A program made the position numbers and the translations under genes. Of a DNA stretch of 64,000 bases, positions 42,351-51,761 are shown in pieces (position 1 is the first letter of the stretch; the number at the start of each line of letters is the position of its first letter). The stretch is from NCBI RefSeq assembly GCF_003987495.1, contig NZ_NGJU01000011.1:1-64000 (forward strand). The letters run 5' to 3'. The notes under the pieces are model-generated. The model saw only the letters and a program-made list of their open reading frames with translations, searched no databases and was not told the origin of the DNA. This stretch comes from Vagococcus salmoninarum (lineage in GTDB: Bacteria > Bacillota > Bacilli > Lactobacillales > Vagococcaceae).

Positions 42351-44052
42351 CTTGCCCCTCCTCAAAACTTAATCTAACGACTAACCCTTTAGCTTCAGAA
42401 TGAAAGACCCTCATTTGGCTACTTTCCCCAAAAACTAATTTTAAGCGTTGCTGAACATTAGCTAAACCAACTGAGTGACCAAGCTCTTTGCCCAGTTCTT
42501 GCTTTGCTAATTCTTGATTCAAAGTTATTAACTGCTGATCTGTCAGCCCCCGGCCATTGTCAATCACATCAATCACTACCCGCTCTTGTTCTTGATAGAC
42601 TTTAACGCTTAAGGCATTATCGAGACGGGTAAAATCAATTCCATGAACGAAGTAATTTTCTACTACTGGCTGAATTAAGAATTTGGGAATCATCACATCA
42701 AGGAGTTCCTCAGCAATTGTAAAATGATAAGCCACTCGATCAGGGTAACGCATTTGATAGAGATAAACGTATTTTTCACAAAATTCTAGTTCTTTATTTA
42801 AACTCACAACTTTTTCTTGAGTGGTGTTATTACGTAGCAAACTAGCAAAGGCATAAACCACATCTGCTAATTCGTTGACTCCTTCACTCACCGCGTACAT
42901 CCGAATATATTCTAGTGTATTATATAAAAAGTGCGGGTTAATTTGGGATTGTAAGGCTTTCATATGGGCGTCTTGTTGTTTAATTTCTAATAAATAAATG
43001 TCTTTAACGTATTGGTTAATACTGTCTAACATTTGATTAACACCTGTGGCGATTTCTTTAATTTCCCGCCGTTTGTTTTCCTCGGTAATTCGCACGTCTA
43101 AATCCCCTTCAGCAACTAAGTGCATGGACTCTAGCACATCTTCGACTTGCTTACTGTAACCGCCAAAGGTTCTGAATAAAATAACTAATAAAATTCCATC
43201 TAGCAACAAGCTACCAATTAAAATCCAAGCATAATTACTAAAAGCTTCTTGATAAACGGCTTTTTTTGACGTTAAGGTCACAATCGATAGTTCACCACTC
43301 GTTTTTACTTCCGTTGTGTAATACTTTTTAAAGATTTTTTCGTCTTTTAATTTTTGCGCTTTTTGTAAATCTTGGTTAACTAGTAAGCCACCTTCAGAAT
43401 TAGTTTTACCACTGCCGCGATAATGATAGATTGGCTGATTTGTAGCTGAAAAAATCATCACTTCTTGATTGCGAGTACTATTATTATCTTCTAGTAAGCT
43501 AGCAATTTTATCTTGATCGATAAAGAAATAAAAGACCCCTGAATGTTGGAGGCTTTCAGCTTCAATGATTGGTCGAGAAATCATCAATTGATTCGTATTT
43601 TTAGGAAACTTTTTTAGCTTCATGCCACCTTTTTTTACTTTGTCAGAATAAAAGACTTGGTCGTAACTATTCAGACTAGCACCAATCCCACCGATGTCCT
43701 TTTGTTGCTGGTAGAGTTGACTAATCATTTGGGGCCAGTAACGTTGGTCGCCCTGCCTTTTTAACGTTGTTTCTAAATAACTTTGATGGTCTTGATCAAA
43801 GTATTCTTGAAGGTTGCTAATGTCTTCTTTTTTACTAGCTAATTCATGAACAATTTGACTGGCTTGATTTTCAGCATTTGTTAAAGTTTCTGTTAGTAAA
43901 CGGGCTGTTTGTTCGTTTTCACGGTTGGCATCCCGGGCAAATTGTTGAAAGGTCGAGTAACCGACTAAAAACGTAAAAAGAGTGATGATTAAAATCATCA
44001 CTACCGCGTAAGTTCTTAATAAAGTATCAATTAAATTCAGTTGTTTCTTCAC
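42340..44052 (-). CDS. Sensor histidine kinase (YesM-like)
   Basis: A 570-residue membrane kinase. An N-terminal membrane segment, a large extracellular sensor (about 40-280), a second segment and a HAMP domain (LVAEGDLDVRITEENKRREI) are followed by the His_kinase domain with the phospho-acceptor His in QSQINPHFLYNTLEYIRM. The ATPase part has VVENYFVHGIDF and DNGRGL. I set the start at GTG 44052, eight bases after GGAAGG, rather than the GTG at 44061 inside the site. It overlaps both neighbours, so the three genes form one unit. Confidence 0.88.
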   Translation of the reverse strand: MKKQLNLIDTLLRTYAVVMILIITLFTFLVGYSTFQQFARDANRENEQTARLLTETLTNAENQASQIVHELASKKEDISNLQEYFDQDHQSYLETTLKRQGDQRYWPQMISQLYQQQKDIGGIGASLNSYDQVFYSDKVKKGGMKLKKFPKNTNQLMISRPIIEAESLQHSGVFYFFIDQDKIASLLEDNNSTRNQEVMIFSATNQPIYHYRGSGKTNSEGGLLVNQDLQKAQKLKDEKIFKKYYTTEVKTSGELSIVTLTSKKAVYQEAFSNYAWILIGSLLLDGILLVILFRTFGGYSKQVEDVLESMHLVAEGDLDVRITEENKRREIKEIATGVNQMLDSINQYVKDIYLLEIKQQDAHMKALQSQINPHFLYNTLEYIRMYAVSEGVNELADVVYAFASLLRNNTTQEKVVSLNKELEFCEKYVYLYQMRYPDRVAYHFTIAEELLDVMIPKFLIQPVVENYFVHGIDFTRLDNALSVKVYQEQERVVIDVIDNGRGLTDQQLITLNQELAKQELGKELGHSVGLANVQQRLKLVFGESSQMRVFHSEAKGLVVRLSFEEGQDGL

Positions 44053-44674
44053 TAAAATCACCTTCCGTTATCGCTAAGTTCTCATTAATTTTACTGAACC
44101 AGCCTTTTAAGAAAAAACTGATTGTCACTTGAGTCAAGGCAATCGTTGCAAATAAAATTAAGCCTGGGAATCGGTAAGTTAACAGACCAATTACTAATAG
44201 ACCACCAAGAACTTTTAAGACTAAAAAGAAGTTAGTAAAAAAAGTAATTGTTGCTAATTTTAAGAGTTCTCGGAAACTTGTGTCAAAGTGACTATTTAGC
44301 TGTAAGAAAAAATTAAAACTAATCGTTAAAAAGAGTAAGGCAAAACCTAAAATAAAGACGAGTCCGAAGAAAAATGGCCCTTTCAGTTGGACAGCAATAA
44401 ATAAATTATAGCCGACAATACTAAAAGCTACTAGAAATAAATAAAAGATGGCATTGCCTCTTTTGAAATTTTCTTTGTAAATTTGCCAAGCGGCTTTGAC
44501 TGTTAACTGATCATAAGCCCATTCGTAAGTGGCAAAAAGTTGATTAATTGTTAATAAGGCTGGGCCAATGCCGGCAAGAACCCCACCAATTAATGTTAAA
44601 CCCCAAAAATAGAGATTTAATTTTACTAAGACATAACAGCGTATAAAAAACGTTTCAAACATTTGTCCAACCAT
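44027..44674 (-). CDS. DUF624 (YesL-like) membrane protein
   Basis: A 215-residue membrane protein with about five segments, matching the DUF624/YesL family that accompanies YesMN kinases and LplABC-type importers. The family pattern NLYFWGLTLIGGVLAGIGPALLTINQLFATYEWAYD is near the start. I chose the ATG at 44674 (nine bases after AAGGAG) over 44683, which lies too close to the site. Its 3' end overlaps the kinase. The function is unknown; a sensing or accessory role is inferred from its constant company. Confidence 0.85.
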   Translation of the reverse strand: MVGQMFETFFIRCYVLVKLNLYFWGLTLIGGVLAGIGPALLTINQLFATYEWAYDQLTVKAAWQIYKENFKRGNAIFYLFLVAFSIVGYNLFIAVQLKGPFFFGLVFILGFALLFLTISFNFFLQLNSHFDTSFRELLKLATITFFTNFFLVLKVLGGLLVIGLLTYRFPGLILFATIALTQVTISFFLKGWFSKINENLAITEGDFSEETTEFN

Positions 44675-44741
44675 TTCCGTCATTCTCCTTATCTCTGCCT
44701 TTATAGTTTAACACAGTCTCTGCGCTAAGCTTAAAAAATAT

Positions 44742-44767
44742 GGGGCCGTGACAGTGTCAGCGGGCCC
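44742..44767 (-). terminator. Terminator of the N-glycan-type ABC importer operon
   Basis: A GC-rich stem, GGGGCC-CGCTGAC with GTCACGGCCCC, then ATATTTTTT on the minus strand, nine bases after the binding-protein stop. Confidence 0.85.
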
Positions 44768-44775
44768 CTTTGTTT

Positions 44776-46221
44776 TTATTTTTGTGCTGCTCTAAAAGCA
44801 TCGTATTGTTTTTGCATCTCTGTTAAGACTTTTTCGTAACCTGCTGTTTTTAATTTAGCGTTCATTTCTGGAATTGCTTGATCAGGATCTAGAGTACCAG
44901 TATTTAAACCATCTAAGTATTGGCTCATGACGTTGTTTAAGTTACTAATTTCCGCTTTTACAGTGTCTGTTTCGAAGATAAAGCCTAAGATTGGTGAAGC
45001 TGTCGCTTCGGCAATTGAGCGGTCACGTTCCGCAATCATCTCATCAGTAATGGATTCTTGGACATAAATAATGGCATTGTTAGCTGTATTCCAAGCTGCC
45101 ATATGTTTGTTCGGTCCGTAACCATCTAATAATTTCACTCGATTGTCACCGACTTTTTCCCAAGCTTCTCCTTCAATACCGTAAATTAAACCATTTAACA
45201 ATTCAGGATCAGAGTTTAATAAACCTAATAGTTCAACTGATTTTTCAACATTTTTTGAGCTACTTGAAACGACAAAGCTAGCCATTTGAGTATTAGCTGT
45301 CGCTTTTAAAGGTTCAGTAATCGCTTTAGAGACTAACTCTTGGTTAGCAGCCATTGTTAAAATAGTGTCGCCATAATCGTATGGTCCTTGAGTTTCTTGA
45401 CGAGCAAACCAAGTAGCACTATCTAAGGGGTATTCCGTATTACTTGTTGACGCATCTTTAGCAACATAGCCTGCTTCGTAATATTTGTGCATCGTTCTTA
45501 AACCAGCTTTATGAGACTCCACATCAAACTGATTGACAATTTTTTCTGGGTCGCCTTTCAAATCAACGGCGAAGGGTAGGCCATTTTCTAAGACGTAATC
45601 AAAATCACGTTCAACTCTGAAGCCTTTGCCAGCTGACAAGGGCATCACAGTTGGTTCTTTTTCTTTAATGACACTTAATAAAGGCTCTAAGTCTTCATAA
45701 TTTTCAACTTTACTAATGTCTAAGTCATATTTATCTAAGAACTGTTTATTAAAAGTAATCATTTGTTGAGCGAAAATATTCGCATTGACTGGGAAGGCAT
45801 ATAATTTATCATTAATTGTGTTCCCTTGAATATAAGCTTCGTCTAACATGTCATAAGCGGCTTTGGCATGTTTCGGCATTAATTCTGTTAAATCCGCATA
45901 GGCTCCTTTTTGAGCATTAGTGACATAGTTTTTCGCTAAAGCAATGTCGTAGTTTTCCCCAGAAGAGACGATGACTGACATTTTTTGATCGTAGTCACCC
46001 CAACCAATGTATTGCATGTTTAATTTAACGCCAACTTTTTCTTCAATTTGTTTATTAGCAATTTCCATTAATTGATCGTAGTTCTCTGGTTTGTCACCAA
46101 TTTGGTACATTAATAAAGTTGGTACCTCATCTGTGGCTTTTTCTTTCTTGCCACAGGCTGCTAAACCGACTGTTAATAATAAAGCTGTTGAAACCATTAA
46201 GACTTTTTTCCAATTTTTCAT
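44776..46221 (-). CDS. Extracellular carbohydrate-binding lipoprotein (LplA/NgtS-like, DUF3502)
   Basis: A 481-residue lipoprotein with lipobox LAAC near residue 22. LMYQIGDKPENYDQLMEIANKQIEEKVGVKLNMQYIGWGDYDQKM matches the large LplA/DUF3502 group of complex-glycan binders. It should capture a sugar for the two permeases upstream. Length and neighbours match pneumococcal NgtS, the N-glycan-binding protein, and the mannosidases downstream of the promoter fit. It is the third gene of an importer unit with no ATPase, so a shared MsmK-like ATPase is needed. The assignment to N-glycans is inference. Confidence 0.85.
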   Translation of the reverse strand: MKNWKKVLMVSTALLLTVGLAACGKKEKATDEVPTLLMYQIGDKPENYDQLMEIANKQIEEKVGVKLNMQYIGWGDYDQKMSVIVSSGENYDIALAKNYVTNAQKGAYADLTELMPKHAKAAYDMLDEAYIQGNTINDKLYAFPVNANIFAQQMITFNKQFLDKYDLDISKVENYEDLEPLLSVIKEKEPTVMPLSAGKGFRVERDFDYVLENGLPFAVDLKGDPEKIVNQFDVESHKAGLRTMHKYYEAGYVAKDASTSNTEYPLDSATWFARQETQGPYDYGDTILTMAANQELVSKAITEPLKATANTQMASFVVSSSSKNVEKSVELLGLLNSDPELLNGLIYGIEGEAWEKVGDNRVKLLDGYGPNKHMAAWNTANNAIIYVQESITDEMIAERDRSIAEATASPILGFIFETDTVKAEISNLNNVMSQYLDGLNTGTLDPDQAIPEMNAKLKTAGYEKVLTEMQKQYDAFRAAQK

Positions 46222-46252
46222 GATAAAACTCCTTTTTTAGTTTAATCAGTTT

Positions 46253-47173
46253 TTATTCTTTCACGCCACCAATAGTCAAACCACTAACAAAATGTTTTTG
46301 GAAGAAAGGATAGCTTAAGGCAATCGGTAACGTGGAAATAACGACTAAAGCCATCCGCGTTGCCTCCTTCGGTATGGCTGAGGCCCCTTCACTAAGCATG
46401 CTTCCCATATTAGCATTTTGCGACATATAGTCGATGTTTGATTGGATCTTCATTAATAAATATTGTAACGGGACTAACCGTTCATTTTGAATATAAAGTA
46501 AGGCATTGAACCAGTCATTCCAGAAACCTAAGGCAGCAAATAAACTAATTGTTGCAATCCCAGGCACTGCTAAGGGTAAGACGATTTGCCTGAAAATCCG
46601 CATTTCACTGGCACCGTCAATCCGGGCTGATTCTATAATAGCATCTGGCACCGTCCGTTTAAAGAACGTTCGCATGACAATAATATTGAAAGGACTAATT
46701 GCCATCGGTAAGATCAAAGCCCAAATCGTGTCTTTTAACCCTAGTAAGGAAGTCATAACAATATAGTTTGCCACCATTCCGGGACTAAATAACATTGTAA
46801 TCAGACAAGCAATCGTAAAAAATTTACGTAAGACAAAGTCTGGTCGAGAAATAGCATAAGCGTAAGTTGAAGTGAAGGTCGTGTTAATTAAGGTTCCAAA
46901 AACCGTTACTGTCACTGTCACTAAGAGTGATTGCAAGAGCTGGCCTTTTAATTCAGCTAAATAGCGATAACCATCTAAACTCCACTCCGTCGGCCATAAT
47001 GAGTAGCCATTAATTAACAAAGAGTTTTCACTTGTCAATGAAATGATAATAACAAAAATAAAGGGAAATATACACGATATGGCAAACAGTCCGACAATCA
47101 AATTGAAAAAGAAATCGGCTTTTTTACCAAAGGAGCGAATATTTACTTGTTTGATTTTTTTCTTTTGTTTCAA
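46253..47173 (-). CDS. Carbohydrate ABC transporter permease (LplC/NgtP2-like)
   Basis: A 306-residue MalG-type permease with six membrane segments and the EAA loop (ESARIDGASEMRIFRQIVLPLAVPGIATI). The N-terminus is basic (KQKKKIKQVN). The start is TTG at 47173, supported by AGGAGG seven bases upstream. It sits 14 bases after the first permease and 31 before the lipoprotein gene. With the first permease it forms the channel for the sugar bound by the lipoprotein. Confidence 0.9.
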   Translation of the reverse strand: MKQKKKIKQVNIRSFGKKADFFFNLIVGLFAISCIFPFIFVIIISLTSENSLLINGYSLWPTEWSLDGYRYLAELKGQLLQSLLVTVTVTVFGTLINTTFTSTYAYAISRPDFVLRKFFTIACLITMLFSPGMVANYIVMTSLLGLKDTIWALILPMAISPFNIIVMRTFFKRTVPDAIIESARIDGASEMRIFRQIVLPLAVPGIATISLFAALGFWNDWFNALLYIQNERLVPLQYLLMKIQSNIDYMSQNANMGSMLSEGASAIPKEATRMALVVISTLPIALSYPFFQKHFVSGLTIGGVKE

Positions 47174-47187
47174 ATTCTCTCCTCCTT

Positions 47188-48117
47188 TTAGAATAATGCC
47201 GATGAATCATCAAATTTACGGACAATTGCATTCGTTGAAACTAATAAGACACAACCGACGACTGATTGGTAAAGTCCTGCGGCTGAAGCCATCCCGATGT
47301 CACCAGTATTAGCTAGCCCGTTATAAATGTATGTATCAAGAACTGAAGTCACTTCATATAAAGCGCCTGAGTCTCGAGTAACATTATAAAAGAGTCCAAA
47401 ATCGGCTTTAAAAATATTACCGACAGCTAAAATTGATAAAATCGTAATTAAGGGAATTAACTGTGGCAGTGTGACATTTTTAATTTGTTGCCACTTACTA
47501 GCCCCATCAACCATGGCTGCTTCGTAGTAGGAAGGATCAATTCCCATAATTGCAGCGAAATAAATGATACTGTTGTAGCCGACACCTTTCCAAACACCTA
47601 AGATGATTAAGATTAACGGCCAAAACTTCGGTTCATTGTACCAATTAATTTCCGTACCACCAAAACTTGTGATAATAATATTCATTAGGCCTTTATCTGG
47701 GCTTAAGAAGGCATAAACGAAATAGCCAATAATGACCCATGATAAGAAATACGGTAATAACATCGCTGTTTGATAAATCTTGATCATTTTTTTCGATCGA
47801 ATTTCACTTAACACGACGGCAATAAACAAGGCACAGACTAAGCCAATTGTAATAAAACCGATGTTATAAAGTACGGTGTTACGAGTAATTAAGTAGGCAT
47901 TTGATGATGAAAATAAGAATTTAAAATTATCAAAGCCGACCCATGGGCTATTGATTAAACTAGCCATAAAGCCATCTGGTGAATATTTAAAATCTTTAAA
48001 TGCCACAACATTTCCAAATACTGGAATGTAAAAAAAGAAAATCATCCATACTAAACCTGGTAAAGCCATAAAAATTAGCGCTCGATGCCGGTAATATTTT
48101 TGAAGTTTTTTCTTCAC
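47188..48117 (-). CDS. Carbohydrate ABC transporter permease (LplB/NgtP1-like)
   Basis: A 309-residue MalF-type permease with six segments. LPGLVWMIFFFYIPVFGNVVAFKDFKYSPDGF is near the start and the EAA loop YYEAAMVDGASKWQQIKNVTLPQLIP in the C-terminal part. I prefer the GTG at 48117, five bases after GGAG, to the GTG at 48123, which overlaps the site. It is the first gene of the importer unit, downstream of a cre-like site at 48145. Confidence 0.9.
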   Translation of the reverse strand: MKKKLQKYYRHRALIFMALPGLVWMIFFFYIPVFGNVVAFKDFKYSPDGFMASLINSPWVGFDNFKFLFSSSNAYLITRNTVLYNIGFITIGLVCALFIAVVLSEIRSKKMIKIYQTAMLLPYFLSWVIIGYFVYAFLSPDKGLMNIIITSFGGTEINWYNEPKFWPLILIILGVWKGVGYNSIIYFAAIMGIDPSYYEAAMVDGASKWQQIKNVTLPQLIPLITILSILAVGNIFKADFGLFYNVTRDSGALYEVTSVLDTYIYNGLANTGDIGMASAAGLYQSVVGCVLLVSTNAIVRKFDDSSALF

Positions 48118-48144
48118 ACACACTCCCCCCTTTTTTATAAATCA

Positions 48145-48158
48145 ATAAAACGCTTTCT
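48145..48158. promoter_or_regulatory. Catabolite-responsive element (cre) before the importer genes
   Basis: AGAAAGCGTTTTAT (minus strand) matches 12 of 14 positions of the cre consensus TGWAARCGYTWNCW with the CG core intact. It lies about 30 bases before the permease start, so CcpA repression by glucose is likely. Confidence 0.5.
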
Positions 48159-48236
48159 ACTTCTTTAGTTTAACGAATTTAAGTTCTGTAAGTAATGAAC
48201 AAATCATAGATAATTCATGACAAAGTATAGGTTTAC

Positions 48237-48280
48237 AAAAAAACACTTAAAGTCAGAAGTTGTCTGAACTTTAAGTGTTT
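48237..48280 (-). terminator. Terminator of the GH92 gene
   Basis: AAACACTTAAAGT pairs with ACTTTAAGTGTTT, with seven T following on the minus strand, 18 bases past the GH92 stop. Confidence 0.85.
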
Positions 48281-48297
48281 CGATAATTACCTCTACT

Positions 48298-50499
48298 TTA
48301 ATAACTACTAAGTGAGGCAGGTTTTTGCTGATTCGTATACTCTCGTTCGGTTGGGGCTAAGCCTAATTGGAAGTCAAGCTTGCCACCTGTCATCAAGTCG
48401 TCATGAGTGAAAAATAGTGGCTGATAATCTTCACTGTTACGTTGAATGTTAGTCACAAAGTTAGCATGGCGATGGTTCCCCTGAGTCTTAATAGTCAACT
48501 GTTGGCCATTGCCTAAATGAATAACGGCTTCATCAAATAAGGGGATACCAGTGACGTACTCGCCACTGCCAGGACAGACTGGATAAAAGCCTAAGGTTGA
48601 AAAGATATACCACGCCGACATACTGCCATTGTCTTCATCGCCAGGATAACCATCCCAACTTGAATTAAACAGTTCCGTCATCAATTGTTTAACTACCACT
48701 TGAGTAGTGCTTGGCTTGCCAATGTAGTTAAAGAGATAAGGCAAATGGAAACTTGGTTGATTAGATAAAGCCACTTGCCCAAAATCAACAGCCGCCATTT
48801 CACTCATTTCGTGAATTTCATAGCCGTAACCCGTCACTCCGTAAGTTGGTGGCGTGTTACACAATTCTGTTAATTTCTGGTTAAACTGCTCTGTCCCACC
48901 ATAGGCTTTAATTAAAGCAGCAAAATCATGGTAAGTGGCAAAGCCATTTTGCCACGAAGAGCCTTCGGCGTAGTCCAGACCCCAGCGATCTAATTCAAAG
49001 CTTTCACGGAAGTTGCCCTCGATGTCTTTGGCACGCATGGCACCAGTTTGAGGGTCGAATAAATTCAAGAAATTCCGGGATTGTTTGTCATATTGACTCC
49101 TTAGTTCCTTTTGGTTAAGAGTCTCTGCTACCCGGGCAATACAGTAATCACTATAAGCGTAATCTAAGGTATGATTGACACTTTCATGATGGCTTAAAGG
49201 CACGTAACCGTATTTAAGGTAGTCTAACGTTCCCCGACGGCCGTAATTGCCATTGGGACTTTGGGTAGTGGCTGCTACTAACATGGCCTCTAGTAGTTCT
49301 GGCATTAACTCACTGGCAATCCCTTTGACTGCAGCATCAGCAATCACGGCATCAATCAAGGTGCCAGGCATTAGCCCCCGTTCATCTGGGGATAACCATT
49401 TTGGTAAAAAGCCAGCATTGCGATAGCTATTTAAAAAACCTGTTAACATCTCTGCGTATTCAGTCGGGGCAATTAAAGAATACAATGGATAGACGGTTTT
49501 ATACGTATCCCAAAAACCATTGTTCGTATAGAGCACACCTGGTTTAATTGTCCGGCTTAAAGTGTCATAATGCTCTGCTTGACCGGCTTGGTTAATTTCA
49601 TAAAACTTTTGCGGAAATAAGCAGGTTCGATACAAACAGCCGTAAAAGGTTTTGACTTGCTCTTCATTCCGCGAGCTAACTTCAATCCGATTCAAATACT
49701 CTAGCCAAGTTTCGCCAGCAGCTTGTTGCAATTCTTGAAAAGAGGCTGCTTTAATTTGAGCTAGGTTTAAGTCGGCTTGCTCAGCTGACAAAAAGCTACT
49801 AGCAAAATGAGTAGTCATGACTTTTGTCTCTTGAAAACGAACAACAATCGCCCCATCTGTTCCGTTAAACTTTAAGCCTTTAACAAAGTCTCCTTCTTGA
49901 TAGAAGCCACTCGTCCTTGAATCAATGGCTTGATCAAAAGTGAAACTGACGTACATTTTAAATTCCGGATCTTCACAACCTGAAAAATTACTTAAATAAC
50001 CTTTAAGAGTTCCCGTTTGAGGGTCAATTTGCCACTGACAAGGCCCTTCTGAGCGTAAGACAAAACCAGATTGACCTTTGCCTGCATAATGATTAAGTAA
50101 ACAGCCACCATAAGTTGTTGGTGTAAATTCACTCGTAATTTGATAACGTTCTTGTTTAACTTTTAAGTAATGAGGGGCAAAGACTGCTTCTTCTGTCCGG
50201 TAACTACTTTGTTGATGGAACAAACTGGAACCATATAAGTCACCAGCAATCGGACTAAATAGTAAGTGAGAAAAATCACCCATCCACGGACTTGGTTGAT
50301 GGGTTAAGCGAATCCCTTGAAAGGTCCGATCATGAGGATTAAAAAACCAGCTGCCTTTTTGATCTGTCGTTTGAACAACGTAATGATTCATTCCAAAAGG
50401 GGTAGTTGTATAAGGTAAGCAATTGCCATTTGAGTAGCTATGCTGGTTATTCGTGCCTTGGCGAGTATCGATTTTCAGTAAATTCTCGAGATGTAACAT
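48298..50499 (-). CDS. GH92 alpha-mannosidase
   Basis: A 733-residue glycoside hydrolase family 92 enzyme, a calcium-dependent exo-alpha-mannosidase that trims alpha-1,2/1,3/1,6 mannose from N-glycans. It opens with IDTRQGTNNQHSYSNGNCLPYTTTPFGM and carries the hallmark GYPGDEDNGSMSAWYIFSTLGFYPVCPGSGEYVTG near residue 610, which holds the general acid and metal ligands. There is no signal peptide, so it should act in the cytoplasm on imported glycans. AGGAGG precedes the ATG. It is co-transcribed with the regulator upstream, 31 bases away. The pneumococcal N-glycan cluster has a similar enzyme. Confidence 0.92.
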   Translation of the reverse strand: MLHLENLLKIDTRQGTNNQHSYSNGNCLPYTTTPFGMNHYVVQTTDQKGSWFFNPHDRTFQGIRLTHQPSPWMGDFSHLLFSPIAGDLYGSSLFHQQSSYRTEEAVFAPHYLKVKQERYQITSEFTPTTYGGCLLNHYAGKGQSGFVLRSEGPCQWQIDPQTGTLKGYLSNFSGCEDPEFKMYVSFTFDQAIDSRTSGFYQEGDFVKGLKFNGTDGAIVVRFQETKVMTTHFASSFLSAEQADLNLAQIKAASFQELQQAAGETWLEYLNRIEVSSRNEEQVKTFYGCLYRTCLFPQKFYEINQAGQAEHYDTLSRTIKPGVLYTNNGFWDTYKTVYPLYSLIAPTEYAEMLTGFLNSYRNAGFLPKWLSPDERGLMPGTLIDAVIADAAVKGIASELMPELLEAMLVAATTQSPNGNYGRRGTLDYLKYGYVPLSHHESVNHTLDYAYSDYCIARVAETLNQKELRSQYDKQSRNFLNLFDPQTGAMRAKDIEGNFRESFELDRWGLDYAEGSSWQNGFATYHDFAALIKAYGGTEQFNQKLTELCNTPPTYGVTGYGYEIHEMSEMAAVDFGQVALSNQPSFHLPYLFNYIGKPSTTQVVVKQLMTELFNSSWDGYPGDEDNGSMSAWYIFSTLGFYPVCPGSGEYVTGIPLFDEAVIHLGNGQQLTIKTQGNHRHANFVTNIQRNSEDYQPLFFTHDDLMTGGKLDFQLGLAPTEREYTNQQKPASLSSY

Positions 50500-50530
50500 C
50501 TTAATTCCTCCTAGATTAAGTGAGGCCAGC

Positions 50531-51583
50531 TTAACTGCTGCTGCGTTTAATAAATTTCACTGGCACAACGACTTTTTCAATTGTTTTATTTTTTTCTGTA
50601 AGTTGATTCAGTAAGTGACGGGCGGCAAGTTCTCCCATTTGATTAAAATCTTGAGCAATCGTCGTTAGACTCGGTTCTAGTAAACTCGCTGCTTGGATAT
50701 TGTCAAAGCCGACGACTGCAAAATCTTTTGGTACTTCGTAGCCTTGTTGCTTCATAGCATTAATTAACTTAATGGCTAAAATATCATTTTCCGCCACAAT
50801 TCCAGTAATATTGTTAGCTTTGAAGTCAGTGATTGCCCGGGCTAAAAAGGCTGAAGTGTCTTCGTCGCTCTGACTTTGAACATGACAGGGACTTTGTTTC
50901 GTCCCTTCATGGAGACCTTTTAAGTAACCAAAATACCGTTCCCGGACTGAGGATATTTCAGCAATTGACTCAGTACTAATAAAAGCTACTTTTTGACTGC
51001 CACCGTTTAATAAATGGCTTGTTGCTTCACAACCACCGGCTTGGTTATCAGAAACAATCGTTGTAAATGGTAGGGAATCAAATTCCTTATCTAATAAAAC
51101 TGTGGGAATATTATTTAAATGTAAACCGAATAATAATTCTAAGTTAGAACGATTGTCCGTTGGGTAATAAATAATCCCAGCATATTCCGCTGCTAACTCG
51201 GCGATTTCAGTGTTTGATAAAAATTGATGAGGCTGGACTTTTAAACGGTAATCCGTCGTCGCTAAATAATCCATCATCCCTTGAGTGTAATCCCCGAAGC
51301 CGGCATTATGGGGAAAAGGCATAATAAACAATAAGTTTAATTGCTCACTATTAGGGATAACTGGTTGATGGGCTTTAACAAAACTCCCTTTGCCACGAAT
51401 CCGGTAAATCAAGCCTTCATTTTCTAACTCCCCTAAGGCACGCTTCGAAGTAATCCGACTGACTTGGTAACTTTCTGATAATTCTAGCTCTGTTGGTAAT
51501 TGATCATTCTCTTTTAACTGATTCGTTAAAATATCTTCTTTTAATTGATTATATATTTGCTGATAAAGTGGTTGCTTTGCCAT
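50531..51583 (-). CDS. GntR-HTH/LacI-type sugar-binding hybrid repressor (AraR-like)
   Basis: A 350-residue regulator. A GntR winged helix (PLYQQIYNQLKEDIL, then LPTELELSESYQVSRITSKRALGELENEGLIYRIRGKGSFV, about 5-75) is fused to a LacI-type periplasmic-binding domain (SNLELLFGLHLNNIPTVLLDKE, then VVGFDNIQAASLLEPSLTTI), as in AraR. The ATG at 51583 has GGAAGG upstream; an ORF-extended start at 51631 is inside the operator region. It heads the GH92 unit and is divergent from GH125. Its operators are probably the ATGATATATCA-type sites at 51617, 51700 and 51732, and the effector is likely a mannose-containing sugar. Confidence 0.9.
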   Translation of the reverse strand: MAKQPLYQQIYNQLKEDILTNQLKENDQLPTELELSESYQVSRITSKRALGELENEGLIYRIRGKGSFVKAHQPVIPNSEQLNLLFIMPFPHNAGFGDYTQGMMDYLATTDYRLKVQPHQFLSNTEIAELAAEYAGIIYYPTDNRSNLELLFGLHLNNIPTVLLDKEFDSLPFTTIVSDNQAGGCEATSHLLNGGSQKVAFISTESIAEISSVRERYFGYLKGLHEGTKQSPCHVQSQSDEDTSAFLARAITDFKANNITGIVAENDILAIKLINAMKQQGYEVPKDFAVVGFDNIQAASLLEPSLTTIAQDFNQMGELAARHLLNQLTEKNKTIEKVVVPVKFIKRSSS

Positions 51584-51616
51584 TTTTATCGCCTTCCTTC
51601 CTGATTTGTTCTTGAA

Positions 51617-51628
51617 ATGATATATCAA
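51617..51628. promoter_or_regulatory. Operator 1, TGATATATCA palindrome
   Basis: ATGATATATCAA, a 10-bp palindrome core, 34 bases upstream of the regulator ATG. One of three similar sites in the divergent region. Confidence 0.6.
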
Positions 51629-51678
51629 CATTATATCATTAACTTTAAAAGATATCTTAATTACTGGTTACTTTCGAA

Positions 51679-51692
51679 TGAAAGCGCTAGAC
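51679..51692. promoter_or_regulatory. cre site in the divergent mannosidase promoter region
   Basis: TGAAAGCGCTAGAC matches 12 of 14 positions of the CcpA consensus with an intact central CG. It lies midway between the two divergent transcription units, so both may be subject to glucose repression. Confidence 0.65.
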
Positions 51693-51699
51693 AAAACTA

Positions 51700-51711
51700 A
51701 TGATATACCAT
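51700..51711. promoter_or_regulatory. Operator 2, degenerate TGATATACCA site
   Basis: ATGATATACCAT differs at one position from the flanking operators. It lies between the cre site and operator 3. Confidence 0.45.
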
Positions 51712-51731
51712 ATAATAAAAAATGTAAATAG

Positions 51732-51743
51732 TTGATATATCAT
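51732..51743. promoter_or_regulatory. Operator 3, TGATATATCA palindrome before GH125
   Basis: TTGATATATCAT, the same core as operator 1, 18 bases upstream of the GH125 ATG, where binding would block transcription or initiation. Confidence 0.6.
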
Positions 51744-51761
51744 TTAAAAGGAGAAAATACT

